From the NCBI GenBank assembly GCA_026770575.1, contig MU657296.1:13544-67751 (forward strand): 54,208 bases of DNA, in the 5' to 3' direction. The DNA is from Pelagophyceae sp. CCMP2097. Its lineage: Eukaryota > Sar > Pelagophyceae. Below the pieces are notes generated by a model. It saw nothing but the letters and a program-made list of their open reading frames with translations, was not told the origin of the DNA and made no database searches. Shown here one piece after another: positions 12,160-22,000 of this stretch; position 1 is the first letter of the stretch; every line of letters starts with the position of its first letter. The translations under genes were made by a program, and so were the position numbers.

Positions 12160-13082
12160 NNNNNNNNNNNNNNNNNNNNNNNNNNNNNNNNNNNNNNNNN
12201 NNNNNNNNNNNNNNNNNNNNNNNNNNNNNNNNNNNNNNNNNNNNNNNNNNNNNNNNNNNNNNNNNNNNNNNNNNNNNNNNNNNNNNNNNNNNNNNNNNNN
12301 NNNNNNNNNNNNNNNNNNNNNNNNNNNNNNNNNNNNNNNNNNNNNNNNNNNNNNNNNNNNNNNNNNNNNNNNNNNNNNNNNNNNNNNNNNNNNNNNNNNN
12401 NNNNNNNNNNNNNNNNNNNNNNNNNNNNNNNNNNNNNNNNNNNNNNNNNNNNNNNNNNNNNNNNNNNNNNNNNNNNNNNNNNNNNNNNNNNNNNNNNNNN
12501 NNNNNNNNNNNNNNNNNNNNNNNNNNNNNNNNNNNNNNNNNNNNNNNNNNNNNNNNNNNNNNNNNNNNNNNNNNNNNNNNNNNNNNNNNNNNNNNNNNNN
12601 NNNNNNNNNNNNNNNNNNNNNNNNNNNNNNNNNNNNNNNNNNNNNNNNNNNNNNNNNNNNNNNNNNNNNNNNNNNNNNNNNNNNNNNNNNNNNNNNNNNN
12701 NNNNNNNNNNNNNNNNNNNNNNNNNNNNNNNNNNNNNNNNNNNNNNNNNNNNNNNNNNNNNNNNNNNNNNNNNNNNNNNNNNNNNNNNNNNNNNNNNNNN
12801 NNNNNNNNNNNNNNNNNNNNNNNNNNNNNNNNNNNNNNNNNNNNNNNNNNNNNNNNNNNNNNNNNNNNNNNNNNNNNNNNNNNNNNNNNNNNNNNNNNNN
12901 NNNNNNNNNNNNNNNNNNNNNNNNNNNNNNNNNNNNNNNNNNNNNNNNNNNNNNNNNNNNNNNNNNNNNNNNNNNNNNNNNNNNNNNNNNNNNNNNNNNN
13001 NNNNNNNNNNNNNNNNNNNNNNNNNNNNNNNNNNNNNNNNNNNNNNNNNNNNNNNNNNNNNNNNNNNNNNNNNNNNNNNNNN
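12160..13082. other. Assembly gap, 923 N
   Basis: Unbroken run of N. The right border is a 52-bp tandem array cut by the gap, so the missing DNA may be more of that array. Confidence 0.98.
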
Positions 13083-13255
13083 TTGGGTCTCTTCCGACAC
13101 GGGCTTCTTTGGCCTCGGTGGGTTGTAGTCCTCTTTGGGTCTCTTCCGACACGGGCTTCTTTGGCCTCGGTGGGTTATAGTCCTCTTTGGGTCTCTTCCA
13201 GCACGGGCTTCTTTGGCCTCGGTGGGTTATAGTCCTCTATGGGTCTCTTCCGACA
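13083..13255. repeat. 52-bp minisatellite at gap edge
   Basis: Copies begin at 13083, 13135 and 13187, with a partial fourth at 13239. Each starts TTGGGTCTCTTCC and carries GGCTTCTTTGGCCTCGGTGG. Copies differ by a few bases. The unit is not a multiple of three, so it is not a protein repeat. Confidence 0.92.
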
Positions 13256-13350
13256 TCGCTAGAATTATTATTAGTTAACATACAGGACCTGCGTGCGGCA
13301 AGCCGGCGGTGCTCGAAAGAGGGCCCGCGCGGTCCGCCACGCGCAGAGAT

Positions 13351-14466
13351 TCACAGGGCCACGTGCCACAGCCGCGCCGTCTCGTCGTCGCTCGCCGTCA
13401 CGAGGCGCTCGCCGTCGGGCGAGAACGCGCAGCTCATGATCCAGTCGGTGTGGCCCTCGAGCGTCGCCTGCGGCGCGCCCGTCTCCGCGTCCCAGAGCCG
13501 CGCTGTGTGGTCGCAGCTCGACGTGACGATGCGCTTGCCGTTGGGCGAGAAGACACAGCTCAGGACGGGGTACGTGTGGCCCTGGAGGGTGGTCTGGAGG
13601 TCGCCCGTCTCGGCATCCCAGAGCCGCGCCGTCTTGTCGGTGCTCGCCGTCGCGACGCGCTTGCCGTCGGGCGAGAACTTGCAGTTCTGGACCCAGCCGG
13701 TGTGGCCGCGGAGCGTCGTCTGCAGCGCGCCCGTCTCGGCGTTCCACAGCCGCGCCATCTTGTCGTCGCTCGCCGTGATGACGCGCTTGCCGTCGGGCGA
13801 AAAGGCGCAGCTCGTGACGCAGTGCGTGCGGCGCTCGAGGGTGGTCTGAAGCGCGCCCGTCTCGGCGTCCCAGAGCCGCGCCGTCGTGTCCTGGCTCGCG
13901 GTGACGACGCGCGTGCCGTCAGGCGAGAAGGCGCAGCTCATGACGGCGCCCGTGTGGCCGCGGAGCGTTGTCTGCAGGGCGCCGGTCCGGGCATCCCAGA
14001 GGCGCGCCGTGCCGTCGCGGCTCGCCGTGACGATGCGCTCGCCGTCAGGCGAAAAGGCGCAGCAGCGGACGGAGTCCGTGTGGCCGCCGAGGGTCATGAC
14101 CTCGGCGCCCGTTTCGGCGTCCCAGAGCTTGGCCGTGTTGTCCTGGCTCGACGTGAGGACGCGCAGGCCGTCTGGAGAAAAGGCGCAGCTCCGGACGCCT
14201 TTGCCATGGCCATTGAGGATGGCGGCGCCCTTGACCACGAGGTCGTGCCAGCAGAGCCTGCGCACGGCGGGCGAGACGGTGCGGGCGTCCCGCGCGACGC
14301 GCAGCGTGAGGAACAGCGCGTCGGGCGCGGCGGCGAGGCGGAGGATGAGGGCGAGGACGTCTCCAAGCTCGAAGACAGTCAAAGCCGCCGATGCGTCGCG
14401 GCGCGCTTCTTGTGCCGGGGGCTCCGCCGCCGGCGCGGCGCCCCGCCCGCGCGGGGCGCCGTCCAT
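13351..14466 (-). CDS. Seven-blade WD40 protein with N-terminal helical segment
   Basis: An uninterrupted frame from ATG 14466 to the stop at 13351 encodes 371 residues. About 60 N-terminal residues (VFELGDVLALILRL, then RRLCWHDLVV) resemble a degenerate F-box-like helix pair. Seven WD40 repeats follow, each with a G-H(-T) start, a CAFSPDG turn and a (T)ARLWDAETG end. Blade four has RRTH in place of GHT. Seven blades close one beta-propeller, a protein-interaction platform. An F-box plus WD40 layout would point to substrate choice in ubiquitin ligases, but the F-box match is weak. The blades are very alike, suggesting recent repeat expansion. A frame upstream of the ATG stays open to about 14544, but the ATG is preferred. 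Confidence 0.85.
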   Translation of the reverse strand: MDGAPRGRGAAPAAEPPAQEARRDASAALTVFELGDVLALILRLAAAPDALFLTLRVARDARTVSPAVRRLCWHDLVVKGAAILNGHGKGVRSCAFSPDGLRVLTSSQDNTAKLWDAETGAEVMTLGGHTDSVRCCAFSPDGERIVTASRDGTARLWDARTGALQTTLRGHTGAVMSCAFSPDGTRVVTASQDTTARLWDAETGALQTTLERRTHCVTSCAFSPDGKRVITASDDKMARLWNAETGALQTTLRGHTGWVQNCKFSPDGKRVATASTDKTARLWDAETGDLQTTLQGHTYPVLSCVFSPNGKRIVTSSCDHTARLWDAETGAPQATLEGHTDWIMSCAFSPDGERLVTASDDETARLWHVAL

Positions 14467-14548
14467 GTCGCCCGGGGCCACCAGGGCGGCCCGCGCGTCG
14501 GCGCCAAAAATAAAGCCACAGATGCCTGGAATATAGCTCGCCACCTTT

Positions 14549-14692
14549 TAAGTTTTGCACTGACGGTTTCGGCGAAACGAGTCAGAAAAATGGTACACAA
14601 AAATGGTACACGTGCCCGAATAAGTTTTGTACTGACGGTTTCGGCGAAACGAGTCAGTAAAATGGTACACAAAAATGGTACACGTGCCCGAA
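14549..14692. repeat. Two 72-bp direct repeats with hairpin
   Basis: Copies are 14549-14620 and 14621-14692, nearly identical. Each contains the self-complementary segment ACTGACGGTTTCGG plus CGAAACGAGTCAGT, which can fold into a hairpin, and two copies of ATGGTACAC. The pair sits just upstream of the WD40 gene start. Confidence 0.9.
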
Positions 14693-14885
14693 ACGCCCCA
14701 AAATTCCGGGCGGCCCGACGACGCGTGCGGGCGGCCGCAGCAGCCGCGGAAGGGCTGCCGAGCGGCCTTGCTTGCGTGACAAACGACACCGCGATCGTCG
14801 CCAAACCTGATTTTAGGCGATCTCGAGTGTCCTCTCTCCCGGGCCGAGTCGCGAGGTCTCCGAGTCGGGTCTCGAGAGCCTCGTC

Positions 14886-15617
14886 ATGCGGTGCTTGGCG
14901 GTGGCGTTGGCTTTGGCGCTGCGCGGCGCTTGCGGCCTCAAACCGGTGCGGCGGCGCGCCGTGGTCGGGCCGCTCGTCGCCGCAGTGGCGTTGCCAGTCG
15001 CGCGCTGCGACGCCGTCGACGTGGCGCAGCTCGTCCCGGCAGCGGCGCCGACGCTCGACCCGGCCGACGTCTACTACCCGTCGGCCCTCGAGGGCGCCTG
15101 GCGGTGTACGGTGAAGCGGACGCTGGTCGAGGGCGACGTTTCAGCAGCGGAGGCGGCGTGGCGCGGCCTCGGCGGCAGCGGCGATTTTAAGGCGCTGACC
15201 GAAGGATTCGACACGCGTTTTGTCCGCGTCTACGACGGCGTCATTTTAGACCGCTCCTACGAGCTCGAGTCGCGCCTCGGCCGCGGCGCCGTCTCCGCGT
15301 GGTCGAAAGCGCCCGACGCCGCCATCACCTTTAAAGGCGGCATGATCAAAGTCGTGCAGCGGACCTCGGAGCGCGTCAAGCGCGTCAAGGAAGGCGACTC
15401 GCAGAGCGCCGCCGGCGCCGGCTTCGACGAGGTCTTTCTGCTTACCGATTCAAACGGCTTTGAGCGCCAGGCGCGCGTCCGCAGGAAGCTCAAGCCAAAC
15501 GGCAACGACAGCATAGACGGTTTGGAAATCCTCACCACCTTCCGCGTCCTCGACGGTGTCGCCGGCGACTTGCCCACGTCGACGACGAAGACGCGAATCC
15601 GCTACGACCGACTATAA
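14886..15617 (+). CDS. Plastid-lumen protein of unknown function, DUF6816-like
   Basis: Single exon, ATG 14886, 243 residues. The leader has two parts: a secretory signal (MRCLAVALALALRGACG), then a basic stretch with twin arginines and a hydrophobic core (RRRAVVGPLVAAVALPVARC). That is the pattern expected for a thylakoid-lumen protein entering a secondary plastid through the Tat route. The mature part starts near VAQLVPAAAP and contains YYPSALEGAWRCTVKRTL, resembling the lumenal family often labelled DUF6816; this match is from memory. The end RIRYDRL is followed by a duplicated copy of its last 16 bases (15622 onward). The function of the family is not known to me. Confidence 0.65.
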   Translation: MRCLAVALALALRGACGLKPVRRRAVVGPLVAAVALPVARCDAVDVAQLVPAAAPTLDPADVYYPSALEGAWRCTVKRTLVEGDVSAAEAAWRGLGGSGDFKALTEGFDTRFVRVYDGVILDRSYELESRLGRGAVSAWSKAPDAAITFKGGMIKVVQRTSERVKRVKEGDSQSAAGAGFDEVFLLTDSNGFERQARVRRKLKPNGNDSIDGLEILTTFRVLDGVAGDLPTSTTKTRIRYDRL

Positions 15618-15946
15618 CAGAATCCGCTACGACCGTCTCTAATGATGCCAGCGAGACCCAAGAAGCCTCGCCTCCCGGCGCGTCCCGGGCGACGGGGCGT
15701 CGGGATCCCGTGCCTTGATGGCTTTTGGCCCTTGTTAGGCCCCACGGACCCTTTGTCTGAACGCTTCTACGTTTTGGTGATACCTCGCGCAGAACTTGCC
15801 CCGCCGCGTGTACACGCTCTCGCGCCGCCCGTCGCGACCGGGCCCGCTGGCCGCCGCCCCGCGGTCTTTATCATCTCGACGCTTGCGGCGGTCTCGCCTT
15901 ATACCCGCCGCGGGGCGTCTTTGCCGCCGCGGGGCCGCGCCGCGCC

Positions 15947-17236
15947 ATGGCCTGCCCCGTTTGCCTGTGCTCCGGTTCGCCGTCGTTGTGCGGCGACTGC
16001 GTCGAGCAGGGCCTATCCACGGCCCGCATGCAGCTCAAGGCGACGGCGGATGGTCTAGTGCCTTGCTTAAGACGAAGAAACGCCTTGGAGTTTCAACTCA
16101 GTTCAGAAGCGTGGCGCCTCCGCCCGCCGCGGCACGACGACGCCCAAGTGCGGCAATGCAAGGCGCAGCTCCACCGCGTCGGACAGCGCGTCGGGACGGA
16201 CCGAATCGAACTCGCGAAAGCGAAAGCGCACCTCGCTCTGCGGCTCTCGACGCTCGCCAAGGCGTCTCAAGACATATCTTCTCGGCGCCGCGAGCTCGAG
16301 CTGCTCCGCTGCGCGATGCGCGGGCCCGCCGTGCCGCCGCCGACGTCGCCGAACGCCAACGCGCACGCTGCGGCGAGTTTGAGGGCGGACGACGCAATGC
16401 CCCCAGTCCTCCAGCGATCCCCCTGGTCCCGCGCTCTAGACCTCTTCGACCTATTTCCCATCGAGGCCAAGACGCCGCCCCGGCGCGGCTCCCTCCGCGG
16501 CGTCATGACGTCAACGCGCCGCGTCCCTTTTGAACCTTTTTCCTTTCCCCATTGCGCGCCCTTGACCTCTGTCGTTGACGCGCAGGATCGTCGGCCTGCC
16601 CCTGCCGAACAGCGCTTCGGGCGGCGGCCCGGCGCTGCCGGCGGCGGTATCTCGCGCGGCGCTGGCGGCGGTGGTCCAGCTGGCGGCGGGCGTCGCGGCC
16701 GCGCTGCGCATCGAACTTCCACACCCTCTCGTCCCGCGGAGCGCGCAGGCCGACACCGCCGCCGTCGACGACCGTGCAAAAGCGCCAAGGCAGCGCTACA
16801 CGCTTTCGCCCACGCCGCAGCGCAAGGCGCCTCCGGGCCAAACTCGCTCTACGGACGACGATTCACCATTTTCCACCGCACTTCACCTTTTACAGAACGA
16901 CGTCGTCCACCTCTGCGTCAAGGCCGGCGCTGCGCCCGATGCGCTCTGGCCCGCAGAGGCCTTGCTTTTGAACCTCGCCACGTGAGGTCGCCCCCTTTGG
17001 GTATTGGCCACGCCCGCCGAGGCGAGCGCGGAGACGCCCGTTCGGGGCGCTCATCGCCGCAAGATCGTGCGCGCCCCGATCGCGGACCTATCCGCCTTTA
17101 GGCTCCGCGACTGCGCGCGCGAGCGGCGAGGTGCGTGGCTTTTGCGGCGCGGGCGAGCGGCGACTTTTGCCCCGACACAGAATTTTTGCGGCGCCTCCAA
17201 AGGCCGCCGCCGCCGCAAACGCGCGTCGGTAGGTGA
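15947..17236 (+). CDS. ATG14/UVRAG-like autophagy protein
   Basis: Exons 15947-16509, 16586-16981, 17102-17130 and 17181-17236 join in phase to 347 residues. The N-terminus has a cysteine cluster (C3, C6, C8, C15, C18) like the zinc-binding start of ATG14/Barkor. A predicted coiled coil follows (about residues 55-125). Exon 2 opens with TIVGLPLPNS, the best conserved element of the ATG14/UVRAG family, followed by VVQLAAGVAAALRIELPHPL and LLQNDVVHLCVKAG. ATG14 directs the class III PI3-kinase complex to autophagosome initiation sites; UVRAG forms the endosomal version. The protein is short and I see no C-terminal membrane-sensing BATS helix. A possible extra C-terminal exon at 17672-17764 reads ESESNWELVDAAGALP, like the acidic Trp motif near the end of this family. 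It could be spliced from the GTAGGT at 17229, replacing the TGA. Confidence 0.75.
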
Positions 17237-17764
17237 CGCGTGTCCGCCTTCGCCGCCGCCATCGCCTCCGCGCGCGCCGGCGCAAAAGTCGACGCCGCAG
17301 TCGACGCCACCGCCGCCGCCGTACGAGTGCGGAACCCCCTCTGCCCTTGATCGGGCCCGGCGCGCCGCGACGTGCCGGCGTAGGCCGCTCGCCACGCCGC
17401 GCCGCGAGCCCGAACGGCGGCGCACGTAGGGACCGGCGTCTTGGGGGCGCCTCGGGGCCGCCGGTCGCTCGCCTCCGGCGCTTTTCGGTCCTCTCTCCCG
17501 CGCCTCTGCAGCGTTTCCGGTTGCCTACGGACGTGTCTAGGTCGCCGCCGCCGGCGCCGGCGTCGCCGCTGCACGGCGGCGCTTCTGTTACTTCGGGGGC
17601 CTCGTCGAGCTCCGACCACGGCGAGTCTTTCTCGTCCTCGGGACGGTGAGACCTCTTGTCAAAACGCCTTCCTAGGTTCGCACTGCGAGTCGGAGTCGAA
17701 CTGGGAGCTCGTCGACGCGGCTGGCGCCCTGCCTTTCCTCATTAACGAACCGCGCGCTCATTAA
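17237..17764 (+). other. Possible C-terminal exons of the ATG14-like gene
   Basis: The stretch is Pro/Ser/Arg-rich on the plus strand. One reading, FRLPTDVSRSPPP, then SSSSDHGESFSSSG (about 17514-17646), looks like a disordered tail. After a GTGAGA to CCTAG intron, the reading GSHCESESNWELVD ends with a stop at 17762-17764. Phases of the two pieces do not match through the obvious donor, so the join is open. Confidence 0.35.
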
Positions 17765-19001
17765 CGAACCGCGCGCACCGCCCACGAAGGGCCGCGACTG
17801 CGAGTGTGGCGCCGCGAGGGGCGGGCGTCTTCGCTGTCGGCGCGGGGGTGGGCGCGGGCGGGCGTCCCCCAGGCGCTGCATTTGGGTCTTTTGCCAGAGC
17901 GCGTGCCGCGGCCGACGAACCAAGTGGCCGACGAACCAATAAACGTCGCAAAGAGAGCGCGGCCGCTGGAAATACACATGGCGGCGGAGCGCGCGGCGTC
18001 GGCGGCGCGGGCGGCGGATGCGGCGGTGGCGGCGCGCGTCGGATGCGCGTCGGATCCGCCGGCGGCGCCGTCCTGCGGCGCTCGGGGCGCCGTCCGGCCG
18101 CGGTCGGGCGTCGGCCGTTCTCGGCGAAGTATTGCAGTCGTGCGCGTCGACGAAGTGGTCGGCGCCGAGTTTTGGATTGCGCGCGCCGAGGCGCCCTTTC
18201 GCCGGCCGCGGGCCCCGGGCGCGCGGGCCGGCGCCCCGGCGGAGCCGTCCTTGTTCGGCGCGCCGTCTGGTGCGCCGCGCCGTCCGCGGTCCAGCGGCCG
18301 CCGCCGCCGGAGACGGAGCGGGACCGAGTCGGGCCGCGCGACGCCGACGGCCGCGCGGCGCCGACGGCGCCGGCCGCGCGCGCCGGGGAAGAGCGGCGCG
18401 GACGCGCGTTTCCGCGCAGGCGAGATGGGCAGACGCCACGCGGACCCGCCCTCGACGTTTGCGGCACGGTGGCGGTGTTCTCGAGTAGCCAAAAGCCGAG
18501 CGGCGCGGCGGGCGCGAAACGAGGCTCGCAGAGGCTGCGCACGGGCCAACCCACAGCGCGCGCGGTCGAGCGCCACACGGACGCGACCGCCTCGAGCCGC
18601 CGCATTTGCGGGGGGGCGCGGCTCGCCCGCCTCGTGCCCTCGCCTTTTCTCGGCCGCACCCAAAGCATGGGGCCGTCGGCTGCCACGAAACGCGGAAAGG
18701 TGCAGTCGCCGCGCGCCTCGTGATAAGCCTGCAGCAGCACTAAGGCCGCGTCCCACCATATCGCATCAAGGTACGTCCAAGACCAACCCGACGGCCTCGA
18801 GCGGCTCGGCGCGCTCCGGGCGCAACTTACCCGCCTCGTATGCTTGCCGTTGCTTCAAGACCCAGAACCCCAGCAGACCCAAAACCCCAGCTTGGTGCCG
18901 TCGGCTGCCGCGAAACGATTCGGCACGGCGCTGTTGCCGTGCGCCTCGTGGAAAGCCTGCAGCAGCTCGAAGTGCGCGTCCCACCCGTCAGCGAGCGGGC
19001 C
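17765..19001 (-). pseudogene. Decayed helicase-associated-domain repeats
   Basis: Downstream of the intact repeat gene, the minus strand still reads as HA repeats but broken. At 19000-19002 a TAG stands where sister repeats have TGG (FVW). After it come DAHFELLQAF, VPNRF, AAADGTKLG, then a short duplication that shifts the frame near 18870-18905, then FWVLKQRQAYEAGKLRPERAE. A second decayed unit (about 18560-18740) reads LLQAYHEARGDCTFPRF, then RRLEAVASVWR. Below about 18450 the similarity fades into GC-rich DNA open on several frames. A 19-bp direct repeat lies at 17740-17777. Confidence 0.75.
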
Positions 19002-22000
19002 CTACACGAAAGCGACCGCCTTCAGCCGCTCGACGCGCTCCGGGCTCAGCTTGCCCGCGTTGTACGCGAGCCGTTGCTTGCTAACCCACGCCCCCAGCTT
19101 GGTGCCGTTGGCTGCGACGAACTCGGTCGGCACGACGCAGTTGCCGTGCGCCGCGTGATAAACCTGCAGTAGCTCGAAGTCTGCGCTCCACACGTCAGCG
19201 AGCGGGTCCCACACGAACGCGACTGCCTCCAGCCGCTCGACGCGCTCCACGCTCATCTTGCCCGCCTTGTGCCAATGCCGTTGTGCTGCAACCCACGACC
19301 CCAGCTTAGTGCCGTCGGCTGCCACGAACGTTTGTGGCACGGCGTAGTTGCCGTGCGCCGCGTGGAAAGCCTGCAGCGCCTCGAATTGCGTGTCCCACCC
19401 GTCACCGTGTAACGCCCACGCGAACCCAACTGCCCCCAGCCGCTCGACCCGCTCCGGGCTCAACTTGCCCGCTTTGTATGCTGTCCGTTGCGTCGTGACC
19501 CACGCCCCCAACTTGGTGCCGTCGGCCGCCGCGAAAAGTTTCGGAACGGCGCAATCGCCGTGCGCCGCGTGGTAAGCTGTCAACAGCTCGAAGTGCGCGT
19601 CCCACGCATCTGCTAGTCCAACTGGTGAACGCCACACAAACTCTACTGCCTCGAGCCGCTCGACGCGCTCCGCACTCAACTTGCCCGCGGTGCGTGCTTG
19701 CCGTTGTGCTGCAACCCACGACCCCAGCTTAGTGCCGTCGGCTGCCACGAACGTTTGTGGCACGGCGCAGTTGCCGTGCGCCGCGTGAAAAGCCTGCAGC
19801 AGCTCGAAGTGCGGGTCCCACCCATCAGCTCGTCCCGTCCACACGAACCCAATTGCCTCGAGCCTTTTAAAGCGCTCCGGGCTCAACTTGCCCGCTTTGT
19901 ATGCTATCTCTTGCGTCTTGACCCACGCCCCCAGCTTGGTGCCGTCGGCCGCCACGAAATTTCGCGGCATGACGCAGTTGCCATGCGCCGCGTGGTAAGC
20001 CTGCAGCGCCTCGAAGCGCGCGTTCCACCCCGTCGGATTGGGAAGTTCACGCCATGCGAATGCGACCGCCTCGAGCCGCTCGACGCGCTCCGGGCTCAAC
20101 TTGCCCGCGGTGCGTGCTTTCCGTTGCGCTGCAACCCACGACCCCAGCTTAGTGCCGTCGGCTGCCACGAAATTGGACGGCACGACGCAGTTGCCGTGCG
20201 CCGCGTGATAAGCTCGCAGCAGCTCGAAGTGCGGGTCCCACCCACCAGCTCGTACCGTCCACACGAACCCGATCGCCCCCAGCCGCTCGATGCGCGCCGG
20301 GCTCATCTTGCCCTTCTTGTACGTTTGCCGTTGCTCGTTGACCCACGTCCCCAGATTGATGCCGTCGGCTGTCACGAACGTTTGTGGCACGAGGCAGGTG
20401 CCGTGCGCCGCGTGAAAAGCCTGCAGCAGCTCGAATTGCGCGCCCCACCCGGCGATTACCGTCCACACTAACCCAATTGCCTCGAGCCGCTCGGCGCGCT
20501 CCGGGCTCATCTTGCCCGCTTTGAATGCTATCCGTTGCGTGCTGAGCCACCACCCCAGCTTGGTCCCGTCAGCTGCCACGAAAAGATACGGCAGGGCGCA
20601 GTCGCCGTGCGCCGCATGATAAGCTCGCAGCAGCTCGAAGTTCGCGTCCCACTCGTCAGCTCGAACCGTCCACACGAACGCGACCGCCGTCAGCCGCTCG
20701 ACGCGCTCCGCACTCAACTTTTCCGCGTGGTGCGCAGTCCGTTGCCTATCGACCCACGACCCCAGCTTGGTGCCGTCGGCTGCCACAAAATTGGACGGCA
20801 CGACGCAGTTGCCGTGCGCCGCGTGGTAAGCTGTCAACAGCTCGAAGTGCGCGTCCCACGCAGCTGCTAGTCCAACTGGTGAACGCCACACAAACTCTAC
20901 TGCCTCGAGCCGCTCGACGCGCTCCGCACTCAACTTCTTGTGTAGAGACCGTTGCGCTGCGACCCACCGCCCCAGCTTGGTGCCGTCGGCTGCCACGAAA
21001 GTATCCGGCACGGCGCAGTGACCGTTGGCCTCGCAATAAGCCTGCAGCAGCTCTAAGGTCTTGTCCCACCCAAGTGTTGCTGACCGAAATGGTACACGCC
21101 ACATGAACGCGACGGCCTCGAGCCGCTCGATGCGCTCCGGGCTCAACTCGCCCGCCTTGTATGCTTGCCGTAGTCTCATGACCCAGGCCCCCAATTTGGT
21201 GCCGTCGGCTGCCGCAAAAGTTTGCGGCACGGCGCAGTTGCCGTGCGCCGCGAGATAAGCTGTCAGCGCCTCGAAGTTTGCGTCCCACAGGCAAGCGAGC
21301 GGGTCCCACACGAACCCGACTCGCTCCAGCCGCAAGACGCGCTCCGGTCTCAGCTCGCCCGTTTTGTAATTTCGCCGTTGCTGCTGGACCCAATACCCCA
21401 GCTTGATGCCGTCGGCTGTTTCGAATCTGGTTGGCATGACGCAGTGGCCGTGTTCCGCGCGATAATCCTGCAGCAGCTCGAAATACGGGTCCCACTCAGC
21501 GATGCATTGCCAGACGAAGCCGACGGCCTCGAGCCGCTCGATTCGCTCCGGGCTCAGCTTGCCCTCTTTGTGTGCGAGCCGCTGCTTGGAGACCCACGAC
21601 CCCAGCTTTTTGCCGTCGGCCGTGACGAATTCGGTCGGCACGACGCTGTGGCCCTCGGCCGCGCGGTACGCCGCCAGCTGGTCAAAGTGCGCGTTCCAGT
21701 CGATAACGAGTGTGTCCCAGTCAAAGCCGACCCTTTCGAGGCGCAGGATTCGGTCCGGGGTCACCCGGTTGTGTTTGTACCACGTCCTTTGGATCGAGAC
21801 CCACGTGCCCAGGTCGACGCCGTCCATTTCAAAGTCGGCCGGCACAGTGCAGCTGTCGTACTCCTTTTTGAAGGCTCGGAGCACCTCATAATGCGATTCC
21901 CACTTTTCGGCGAGGGCGCTCCAGACAAAGGCCATGGATTCGAGGCGGTCGAAGCGCAACTGGCTCAGCCGGCACTGGAGATGTTTGTTGCGCTGCTCGA

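Noticed and set aside
13309..15114. 600-codon plus-strand open frame opposite the WD40 gene
   Set aside because: Its repeats mirror the WD40 blades on the other strand; it has no ATG or known domain.
17806..19084. Long plus-strand open frames opposite the HA repeats
   Set aside because: They are antisense shadows of HA repeats and GC-rich DNA; codon patterns and conserved motifs lie on the minus strand.
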